Positions 13,001 through 25,000 of a stretch of DNA of 64,000 bases are shown here, piece by piece. The stretch's first letter is position 1; every line of letters starts with the position of its first letter. The notes beneath the pieces were generated by a model. It saw nothing but the letters and a program-made list of their open reading frames with translations. It was not told where the DNA came from and did not search any database. Origin of the DNA: Apostichopus japonicus (lineage: Eukaryota; Echinodermata; Holothuroidea; Aspidochirotida; Stichopodidae). The position numbers and the translations under genes were made by a program. The stretch spans positions 19,854,484 through 19,918,483 of the forward strand of contig NC_092564.1 of NCBI RefSeq assembly GCF_037975245.1. Direction: 5' to 3'.

Positions 13001-16000
13001 TCATTTCACTCTGTATATATAGGTGGAATGGTCTTCCAATATTTTATGGCAAATCTCTCTCGATAAAATGTTTCGAAAAACATCTCGATATATCCTCGAC
13101 AGGTACGGTCACCTCTCTCCAAGAACGACAGGAAAAAGTTCAACTCGGTGCTCATCATAGACGTCCATGCCAGAGATATCATCGACGGATTTGTCAGAGA
13201 CAGGTCTGTCCACATTCTTGCCAAAAAAATGGTCAAACTTTTAATTAATCTAAACAAATTAATTAATCCTAAACTATAGGTTATCTGTATACTTAAAAAA
13301 AATCATTGTATTTTTCCTTGTATAATTAAGGAAGAAATTGAATCCAAGAGTAAGAACCAGGTGTAGCTCTTTCTCCTATTTGTTTATTTCTGTGTTGGCT
13401 TTGAATATGTTTTGCAAAGATTGTCCTTTTTACATTCTGCCTGTTAAGACTCACAGTACAATATTCTGTTATTTTGTTATTCATAAAATGTGTTCACTCG
13501 TTCAATTAATGTTGTACGGCATCATGTATGTGGACACTTACTCGATCTACTGGCATGTTTACATTTGGCCCTGTTTCCCCCCATCTACACAGTATTCTCG
13601 ATGCTCGTGAGTTTGAGTGGGAGAGTCAGCTCAGGTTTTACTGGGACAAGGAGCCAGACGAACTGAACGTCCGTCAGTGTACAGGAACGTTTGGTTACGG
13701 CTACGAGTACATGGGACTCAACGGAAGACTCGTCATCACACCTCTGACCGATCGAATATACCTCACTCTGACACAGGTAAGAACTCCTTGAAACACTTCC
13801 GAATATACCTCACTCTGATACAGGTAAGGACTCTTTGAAGCACTTCTGAATATACCTCACTCTGACACAGGTAAGGACTCCTTGAAACACTTCTGAATAT
13901 ACCTCACTCTGACACAGGTAAGGACTCCTGGAACACTTCCGAATATACCTCACTCTGATACAGGTAAGGACTCCTTGAAACACTTCCAAATGTACCTCAC
14001 TCTGACACAGGTAAGGACTCCTTGAAACACTTCCAAATATACCTCACTCTGACACAGGTAAGGACTCCTTGAAACACTTCCAAATGTACCTCACTCTGAC
14101 ACAGGTAAGGACTCCTTGAAACACTTCCAAATATACCTCACTCTGACACAAGTAAGGACTCCTGGAACACTTCCAAATGTACCTCACTCTGACACAGGTA
14201 AGGACTCCTTGAAACACTTCCAAATATACCTCACTCTGACACAAGTAAGGACTCCTGGAACACTTCCAAATGTACCTCACTCTGACACAGGTAAGGACTC
14301 CTTGAAACACTTCCAAATATACCTCACTCTGACACAGGTAAGGACTCCTGGAACATTTCTGAATATACCTCACTCTGACACAAGTAAGGACTCCTGGAAC
14401 ACTTCCAAATGTACCTCACTCTGACACAGGTAAGGACTCCTTGAAACACTTCCAAATATACCTCACTCTGACACAAGTAAGGACTCCTGGAACACTTCCA
14501 AATGTACCTCACTCTGACACAGGTAAGGACTCCTTGAAACACTTCCAAATATACCTCACTCTGACACAGGTAAGAACTCCTTGAAACACTTCCGAATATA
14601 CCTCACTCTGATACAGGTAAGGACTCCTTGAAACACTTCTGAATATACCTCACTCTGACACAGGTAAGGACTCCTTGAAACACTTCTGAATATACCTCAC
14701 TCTGACACAGGTAAGGACTCCTGGAACACTTCCGAATATACCTCACTCTGACACAAGTAAGGACTCCTGGAACACTTCCAAATGTACCTCACTCTGACAC
14801 AGGTAAGGACTCCTTGAAACACTTCCAAATATACCTCACTCTGACACAGGTAAGAACTCCTTGAAACACTTCCGAATATACCTCACTCTGATACAGGTAA
14901 GGACTCCTTGAAACACTTCTGAATATACCTCACTCTGACACAGGTAAGGACTCCTTGAAACACTTCTGAATATACCTCACTCTGACACAGGTAAGGACTC
15001 CTGGAACACTTCCGAATATACCTCACTCTGATACAGGTAAGGACTCCTTGAAACACTTCCAAATGTACCTCACTCTGACACAGGTAAGGACTCCTTGAAA
15101 CACTTCCAAATATACCTCACTCTGACACAGGTAAGGACTCCTTGAAACACTTCCAAATGTACCTCACTCTGACACAGGTAAGGACTCCTTGAAACACTTC
15201 CAAATATACCTCACTCTGACACAAGTAAGGACTCCTGGAACACTTCCAAATGTACCTCACTCTGACACAGGTAAGGACTCCTTGAAACACTTCCAAATAT
15301 ACCTCACTCTGACACAGGTAAGGACTCCTGGAACATTTCTGAATATACCTCACTCTGACAGGGGTAAGGACTCCTTGAAACACTTCTGAATATACATCAC
15401 TCTGACACAGGTAAGGACTCCTGGAACATTTCTGAATATACCTCACTCTGACACAGGTAAGGACTCCTTGAAACACTTCCAAATATACCTCACTCTGATA
15501 CAGGTAAGGACTCCTTGAAACACTTCTGAATATACCTCACTCTGACACAGGTAAGGACTCCTTGAAACACTTCTGAATATACCTCACTCTGACACAGGTA
15601 AGGACTCCTGGAACACTTCCGAATATACCTCACTCTGATACAGGTAAGGACTCCTTGAAACACTTCCAAATGTACCTCACTCTGACACAGGTAAGGACTC
15701 CTTGAAACACTTCCAAATATACCTCACTCTGACACAGGTAAGGACTCCTTGAAACACTTCCAAATGTACCTCACTCTGACACAGGTAAGGACTCCTTGAA
15801 ACACTTCCAAATATACCTCACTCTGACACAAGTAAGGACTCCTGGAACACTTCCAAATGTACCTCACTCTGACACAGGTAAGGACTCCTTGAAACACTTC
15901 CAAATATACCTCACTCTGACACAGGTAAGGACTCCTGGAACATTTCTGAATATACCTCACTCTGACAGGGGTAAGGACTCCTTGAAACACTTCTGAATAT

Positions 16001-19000
16001 ACATCACTCTGACACAGGTAAGGACTCCTGGAACATTTCTGAATATACCTCACTCTGACACAGGTAAGGACTCCTTGAAACACTTCCAAATATACCTCAC
16101 TCTGACACAAGTAAGAACTCCTGGAACATTTCTGAATATACCTCACTCTGACACAGGTAAGAACTCCTGGAACACTTCCGAATATACCTCACTCAGACAC
16201 AGGTAAGGACTCCTTGAAACACTTCCAAATGTACCTCACTCTGACACAGGTAAGGACTCCTTGAAACACTTCCAAATATACCTCACTCTGACACAAGTAA
16301 GGACTCCTGGAACACTTCCAAATATACCTCACTCTGACACAGGTAAGGACTCCTTGAAACACTTCCAAATGTACCTCACTCTGACACAGGTAAGGACTCC
16401 TTGAAACACTTCCAAATATACCTCACTCTGACACAGGTAAGAACTCCTGGAACACTTCCGAATATACCTCACTCAGACACAGGTAAGGACTCCTTGAAAC
16501 ACTTCCAAATGTACCTCACTCTGACACAGGTAAGGACTCCTTGAAACACTTCCAAATATACCTCACTCTGACACAGGTAAGGACTCCTTGAAACACTTCC
16601 AAATGTACCTCACTCTGACACAGGTAAGGACTCCTTGAAACACTTCCAAATATACCTCACTCTGACACAAGTAAGGACTCCTGGAACACTTCCAAATGTA
16701 CCTCACTCTGACACAGGTAAGGACTCCTGGGAACACTTCCAAATATACCTCACTCTGACACAGGTAAGGACTCCTGGAACATTTCTGAATATACCTCACT
16801 CTGACAGGGGTAAGGACTCCTTGAAACACTTCTGAATATACCTCACTCTGACACAGGTAAGGACTCCTGGAACACTTCATGCTTAAACTATTTCTATCTT
16901 CAATAATTACCCTTTTAATTCAAAAATCAAATAATTGTTTATGTTGTTCTCCATTCAGGCTCTGTCTATGTACCTCGGTGGGGCTCCCGCTGGACCGGCC
17001 GGGACCGGTAAAACTGAGACAACCAAGGATTTAGCCAAAGCCCTGGGGTTGCTCTGTGTCGTCACTAACTGCGGAGAAGGAATGGATTACATGGTAAAGC
17101 TTTTCGTTTCTCTGCCACATTAATGTCCTGATGCGTTAATGCATATAGTTTCATATTTGGTATAAACAAAGAAGAGTGATGTCACAATGTTTTTTTTCAA
17201 AAGGCTTACTTTTACTTTATCATCAAGCATAACATTTTTAAGGTAACCACAATTCACCTGTGGAGCTCCATGTGATGTGGTTAACATTGTGTAACCTTTC
17301 TTTTAGTGGTATATACTAAATGTCTAATATGTTGTTGTATGTCTTTCATATATCCTTCTGTTGAAGATACATCTGGACATTAGTCTCCATTAAACCTTTT
17401 ACATCCATATCATTTATTCATGATCATTTACTTCTTTCACCACATTGTGTAATTTTCTTATGTCAGCTGGGATGACTTTTGTGATTCTCACTGTCCGTTC
17501 ATTTGCTTCAGTGCATCAGTTAGATACAGTTTAATATCTTTATTCGCTGATTATGTAGCATCCTCTTGTCATTTATTGCTTCAGTATATTAATTCATTAA
17601 CGGTGAACCTCTTTAAGCGCTCCTCATATATTTGCTATCGTCTCTCTTGACAGGATGTGGGTAAGATATTCTGGTCTGGCCCAGTGTGCAGTATATAAAT
17701 TCACAAGGGCGTAGGAACCGGGGGGGCTGGGGGCGCAAGCCCCCAGTGAAAAATATGGGGGGCGGAAGTATCGTTCCGCCCCCCCGCTCCGCAAGTCAGA
17801 AAACCCCTTTTTCATTTCCAAATGAGAAAAATATCTCATTTGAAGCACCAAATTGCATCTAAGGCCAGGTGAAAATGCAAAATTCTTTACAAAATGGAGT
17901 GGGTGTTGAAGTGTGCTATATTGCACCAAATTGCATCTGAGGCCACCTGAAAATGCAAAAAAATGCCAAAGGGGAGGGGGACACCCCCTCCCCTTAGACC
18001 CCTCCCCCAGGTCGGCCATCAGTCTTCAGCCCCCCCACTCAAAAGTACCTTCCTACGCCACTGTAAATTCATTATCAGTGAACCTCACTATGAGCTCCTC
18101 ATATATTTGCTATCGTCTCTCTTGACAGGCTGTGGGTAAGATATTCTCCGGTCTGGCCCAGTGTGGTGCCTGGGGCTGCTTCGATGAGTTTAACAGGATT
18201 GACGTCTCCGTGCTCTCCGTCATCTCCTCTCAGATTCAGACCATTCGGAATGCCCTGGTCCACAAACTCAAGAAATTCCAGGTGAAATGTTTTATCAAAG
18301 TTAACTCCTATGTTATTAAAATCAACAGTAATGGCTTAATGGAATACCTGCCTTAATGTTTTTGCAACATGTATTAGTGGAAATATCGAAAGTGGTGGAA
18401 GATATTGCAACATAATGGAAAAATATTTAATCTTCTTCAAGGGCAAACTGAAACGTAAAAAGGACACTTTAATACTAGGCAGCCTCTTCAAATGTGTCTT
18501 TTCACGTTTTTGTTTCAGTTTGAATTTGAAGCTGATCGTGCTAAGATCTAAACATATTCTCAATTATATTCAAATAAAATATATTAGTGAAATATTTATA
18601 TTTTATCGGTTATTCTATTTTAATTTGATTTGTTAGTTTGAGGGCAGCGAGATCACTCTTGATGGTCGCATGGGTATCTTCATCACTATGAACCCTGGCT
18701 ATGCCGGTAGAACAGAACTACCAGAGAGTGTCAAAGCTCTCTTCAGACCCGTCGTCGTCATTGTTCCAGATTTACAACAGATCTGCGAGATTATGCTGTT
18801 CTCTGAAGGATTTCTCTTGGCAAAGGTATTTATTTTCCTTTCTGAATTTATGAATTCTATACTCATGTGTTGCATTTTAAATTTTGACCAATATCTGGCC
18901 ACCAATATGATGTATCCTGTATCATGTTTGTAAACAAGTCTGCAGGAAATTTAGCAAGGTTTTCCAAACCATATCAAAATATTTGACATTTATTAACAAA

Positions 19001-22000
19001 GGAAAAACAAAAGATTTCTGGCATTGTCAGTCAGGATTATGTCATTATCACTATGTTACTAATAGCAACAAAGAACATGTGTGGCATCCAGTAAGCTATT
19101 GACGGAAAACTTTTTGGAGCCATTCCGTTCTCGCTACGGGACAAGTTTTCTGTTAATTACGATTGATTTGTCTTGCATGACAGGTGTTAGCCAAGAAGAT
19201 GACAGTGCTTTATAAACTGGCCAAGGAACAGCTCTCCAAACAATACCATTACGACTTTGGTCTTAGAGCCTTGAAATCTGTGCTGGTCATGGCAGGTGAA
19301 CTGAAGAGAGGTTCAGCTGACCTTGAAGAGGTATATAGTATTATTTATCATCAAACTGCTGTTCTTTATTGATAATTCTCTGTCATTGGTATTTCAAATA
19401 TTTGTAACAAATTTTTCTTCAATTTTTCCTCTTCGGTATGAGTTGATATTGTTTGTCACTTATAATATATACCCTTTTTAAGTCTTCATTCCAGACATTT
19501 CATATCAATTTCAGTCTTTTCCAGTCAATGGACTCACTAAAATTTTTTTTTATTTATGCTAGTTGCTGAGGTATCTTAAACTCAGGTTTCTTGGTTTTTT
19601 TGTTATCAGATCTTTACTTTCAGTTATCTGTTTCAGAAGTCTTCCAAAACCCATAATTACGAGTAAAATTAGCAACATGGTCTTCCAGGTCATAAGTGAT
19701 ATCATTTCCCTAAGACATCTAAACTATTGTTCAAAGCAATATTTTTTTTCTTTGCGTTTAGGGCTTTTTTTATTATCGTTTAGTACGGGTGTTTTTTATA
19801 TTGTTGCGTTAGGCTTTTACATTTTATGCCTTATTGGTTCTATATACTTAATATTTAGGTTTTTATACTATTTGTTGTTAGGTTTTACATTTTTAAAGCG
19901 CTTTGAGCAGCTTTGCTGATTATGCGCCATATAAAAATAACTCATTAATTATTATTATTCTAGGATGTCGTGTTGATGAGGGCTCTCCGAGATATGAACT
20001 TACCCAAGTTTGTGTTCGAGGACGTGCCTCTCTTCCTTGGCCTCATCTCCGATCTCTTCCCCGGACTGGATTGTCCAAGGGTGCGATATCCTAACTTCAA
20101 CGACGCAGTTGAGCAGACCTTACAGGATAATAACTATGTTCCCTTGGATCACCAGGTATGCTTTACCAGTTCACTTTATTGGGTCCTACACTCTGGCAGT
20201 GAAACATTTTACATTCACTTTGTATGTTAGGATAGAAGTCCCTTAAATTCCATGTTTATAATAAATGACATTCTTCAAAGCACCATTATATGGGAAAATT
20301 TTTATCTGTTCAAGGCACTGTACAAAGGAACTCTAAAACTAAAAGAAGCTAAATACAGACTTTACTAATCAAGTCTGCAGTGGTTGTTGTTTTTTATAAA
20401 TGGTCTTGTAAAGTATTCCAAAGCTTAGCAGCTGTAGATGACATTGAGGAAATGGATCGGCTTGCACAATGTAATGCGACTGTTTGGAAGAGAGATATCG
20501 TTGAGGTACCTGACTGGGTAAACATATCTAGGACACCAAATAGAATAAGAATATCTCAGACAATGAGAGAAATATTTCGTATGAAAATATAGCTTTAATA
20601 TTTTTACATATTTGATTTGTTGATTCCACTCACAGGTAGATAAAGTTGTACAGATGTACGAGACGATGTTGACCCGTCATACTACGATGGTGGTAGGACC
20701 TACCGGTGGGGGTAAAACGGTGGTTATTAATACCCTGGCACAAGCACAGACAAGGTTAGTTAGCGGAACAAAATTAACATAATCGTGTAAGGAGCCCGCA
20801 TCATTTCAGAGTGTTGTAATATATACCTTGTCATTCCAAACGGATATTAAACTATTGTTATAAATCCAACAATGGGTTAGCGTATCAAAAATTAGATATT
20901 TAATCTTTATTTGGTTCTTAATTTCTATAGCCATTATTCTTCCCTAATTTCTTAATTGTAATTTTTTAATTTTTATTTCATTCATAACACATAATTTAAT
21001 AACTCTTTCATTGACATGATTAAATTGCATTTGTTCTTTGTGTATAGAATCTGTAATATAGAAAGCTGTTTTCAGACTGCTTTGTGGTTGTCATTTCATA
21101 CCTATTGAAAGATAATTATGCAAACAGAAAGTTAGAAAAATTAATGCAAAATGCATAGTGGCTTTCAAATTTTTTGCTCATTTTATGGTTAGGTTGGGAA
21201 CACACACTAAGATTTACATCATGAACCCGAAGGCCATGAGTGTCATTGAACTGTACGGCATTCTCGACCCGGCGACCCGTGACTGGACGGACGGTCTCCT
21301 CTCGAACATCTTCCGTGAGATCAACAGACCCACCGACAAGAACGAACGCAAATACATCCTGTTCGATGGTGACGTCGATGCATTGTGGGTAGAAAACATG
21401 AATTCTGTCATGGACGACAACAGACTACTGACCCTGGCTAATGGGGAGAGAATCCGACTACAGAAACACTGCGCTCTACTCTTTGAGGTAAAATACTTGT
21501 AAAATACTAAGTACATTCTGATCGTTGACATAACATTATAGTATTTGTATATTAATATAACATTAGTAATGGAAAGTTACCTGTAACATACGTAGCATAT
21601 CTCTACTTGGTAAATTGTAACTGTAGTGGGTGGGTGGGTAGGTGGGTGGGTGGGTCATACTCACCTTTCATGCATCGTGTGTTTCTCTCTACTTTTTCAA
21701 GGGATCAAGAGGTCACTGTTGAAATCAGGAATTTAATTGGAGGAATCAGGAGGAGGGAAGAGAATGGAGCTGTGTTAACAATAAATGAAAGATCACCATG
21801 AAATTTGCTCTTTTTCCCCAGTTTGTCGCAAAAGGGGCTATCTTTGTCCTCCATCCCATTTTCTTCTTGGGTGATGATATTCTGCCGATGAAAATAGCTT
21901 TGTTTCTCATCTTCTTTGGCTTCATCTTTCTCCTGTATTTGTAGATCCTAAGTGATCCCTGTGGATCGTGGCAATACAAAAAAAGGAAACAGCAAGAGGT

Positions 22001-25000
22001 TCTTTTAAATTTAAAAGTGTTGGATTTTAACAAATTTTGACTACCAAAGTTTTTGCTTTCTACGTCCAACCTCCTCCTTTTCTTCCTTGGCTTTCACTCA
22101 GGTCTCCGATTTGCAGTATGCATCGCCGGCTACCGTGTCTAGGTGCGGTATGGTTTTCGTGGATCCAAAGAATTTAGGATACCTCCCTTACTGGCAGAAG
22201 TGGGTGAACGGACGAAGCAACAAGAACGAGCACACGGAACTGTCCAGACTGTTCGAGAAGTACGTCCCGGGGGTGTTGGACATGGTCATCGAGGGTATCG
22301 TAGACGGTAAGCAAGGGGAGAAGATGAAGACCATCGTACCACAGACCGCCCTCAATCTGGTGAGTATGTCAACTGATGGAAGAGAGAGACTTGCAAATTT
22401 ACAACTGTTATTATTATTTTAAATTTTTTTCCTCCAAATTCGAGGATCCATCCCGCGGGTCAACTTTGGCCTATCTTTTGCAAAGTTTTTTCTCTTTACG
22501 TTAATGTTCGTTTTTCTATGATGTCCGCAAATCCTCCTCCATTTGCTAGTCCTGGTATATATTTTATGTACTGTATATTTGTTGTATGAGTGGAAAAAAA
22601 TCAACTGAATATTGAATTACAGTGGTTTTTAACAGTCAGGTATATACAGTATCAACGCATTGGTTATACTTGTTATCAAGTTATCTGTGATACAATATTA
22701 TATCATTGCACAAACTTCAATGACAATCATTCTGCACAACCCAACCATCCCCCACCCCAACCCTGTCCTCCCTTCCTAGAATCTCTCCAATAATTAACTT
22801 GCTTCATCTTCAACCTTCACTTTCATAGTTTTTGATCTTTGCTCACTTCAGGTCGTTCAATTGAGTCGAATGCTTGAAGCTCTCCTTAACAAAGAGAACT
22901 TGGACATCTCGCTACTGGAGTGTTTCTTCCTGGAATCCCTCTACTGCTCCATTGGTGCATCCCTTCTCGATGATGGTCGGGTCAAATTTGACGACTATAT
23001 CAAATCTGTCGCCTGTATGCCGCTGGTGACAGATGAGAACCAGAGAGCTGGTCCTGGGGAACTTCCCGGTCAACTGGATACCTTGTATGAATTTTTCTTT
23101 GATGGGGAAAAGGCTCAAGTAAGTGGTGTTATCCTCTTTAACTAGGTATTTTGAGTGGATTCATGTCTCCCTAAGTATCTTTGAAGTGTGTGTGTATGGA
23201 GATTGCTATTTTAATTGACAACATTGCAGACAACTTTCTATACCACTTGAAATTCAGGAACAAAATTTTGTTTTAACCCTAAAATTCTGATGCTTTTAAT
23301 TCCACAGTGGGTTCCCTGGTCGGAGCATGTAGTTTTAATTGACAACATTGCACACAAACTTCTATACCACTTGAAATTCAGGAACAATTTTTTTTTAATA
23401 ACCCTTAAAAATTCTGATGCTTTTTATTCCACAGTGGGTTCCCTGGTCGGAGCATGTACCAAAGTATGTCCATGACCCGGACAAGAGATTCAACGAGATT
23501 CTGGTCCCCACCAAGGACACGGTCCGGAATACCTGGCTGCTCGACCAGATGGTGAAGATCAAACAGCCCATCCTCTTTGTGGGTGACTCTGGGACCTCCA
23601 AGACGGCCACCATTCAGGACTTCCTGAGGAACATTAACCAAGAAACACACGTAACTAACTGCTCAAGAAATACAAATATTCTATATTTTATACCCCTAAA
23701 TCATTTGCCATCCACCTCCCCCCCACTTTCCCCACCCCCTTGTCCCTCCTCTTACTTGTATTTCTACCTTCTCTTTTTCTGTTATATAAATTAATTATTG
23801 ACTTGCTTTGTTGAATCTGTAGAATGGGAGTAATTAGTTATTTGAAGATGACTAAGTAACATTTTATATGGTACCTCCAACATCCCCTCCCCCCCTCCCT
23901 CCCACAATTGTCACTCCTTTCAATTCCTGTTATCCATCAATCTTGACTCTTTGCAAGACTGCTTCATTCACTAACTGTTACTTGATATCTGTAGCTCTGT
24001 GTTACATATAAGTATCTCATTACATCCCTGTACATCCCTAGACATCTATATGCACCCGTTATTCAAACTTTTTTTTAGCTTTGATGACTCAATATTCACC
24101 TTCATCCTCCATACCATAAAGAAAAAGAAATAAAAATCCTTGAAATGTCTAGCAGGCCTTACTGAGATGGATATCAGTATGGAAAGGTAACTTACCTTAG
24201 TAAGATCTGTCATCACCAAGATAAATGAATTTTTCTTTTCTGGTCGTATTTTCTACCTTTCTTAGCTCATTCTGGCCATCAACTTCTCTTCTCGTACGAC
24301 CTCGATGGACGTCCAGAGAAACCTGGAGGCCAACGTGGAGAAGAGGACCAAGGACACGTACGGCCCTCCTCCCGGGAAGAGACTGTTGGTATTCATGGAC
24401 GACATGAATATGCCTCAGGTCGACGAGTACGGCACTCAGCAGCCGATAGCTTTGTTGAAGCTGCTCCTGGAGAAAGGTGGGATGTATGACCGAGGGAAGG
24501 ATCTAATCCTGAAATACATCAGAGATATTGGATTCTTAGCATCCATGGGCAAGGTGAGATTTGAAAGTTTCTTTCAACAAAAATCCATCTGAAAGCTGCC
24601 AAAAAATGTCATTATTATGTGCCAATATTTGGCTATAGTTCTTGGTCCAAGAATTGGTCTGTACAGTCCGTCCTTCCTTAATATTTGTCAAGTGTTTAGT
24701 TACTAATGATAAAAGTCTTCTTCAGCTTCAGTAAAGTGTAAATCTTTGACATTTTTTGTCTCTTCCAGGCCGGAGGTGGTCGTAATGAAGTTGATCCAAG
24801 GTTCGTCTCACTCTTCAGTGTTTTTAACATCACCTTTCCATCGGAGGAGGCACTGAAACACATCTACGAGTCCATCCTTGCTGGCCACTTACAGCCGTTT
24901 GATGAGGGCATCCAACACATTTCCACAAGTATCACACAGGTCAGTATCATTCTTCTATGTGTAAATTTTAATCTCACACGCTCTTCTTTCAGACTTGGAT

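Noticed and set aside
14044-16880. Long open frames on both strands of the minisatellite (for example 15724-16146 minus, 140 codons)
   Set aside because: They are translations of the 46/47-bp repeat, which lacks stops in some frames. They show no codon bias or homology and sit in an intron.
20380-20592. 70-codon open frame in DNAH10 intron 22
   Set aside because: The peptide is not dynein-like and the neighbouring exons join perfectly without it. It may be a retroelement scrap, but I cannot name it.
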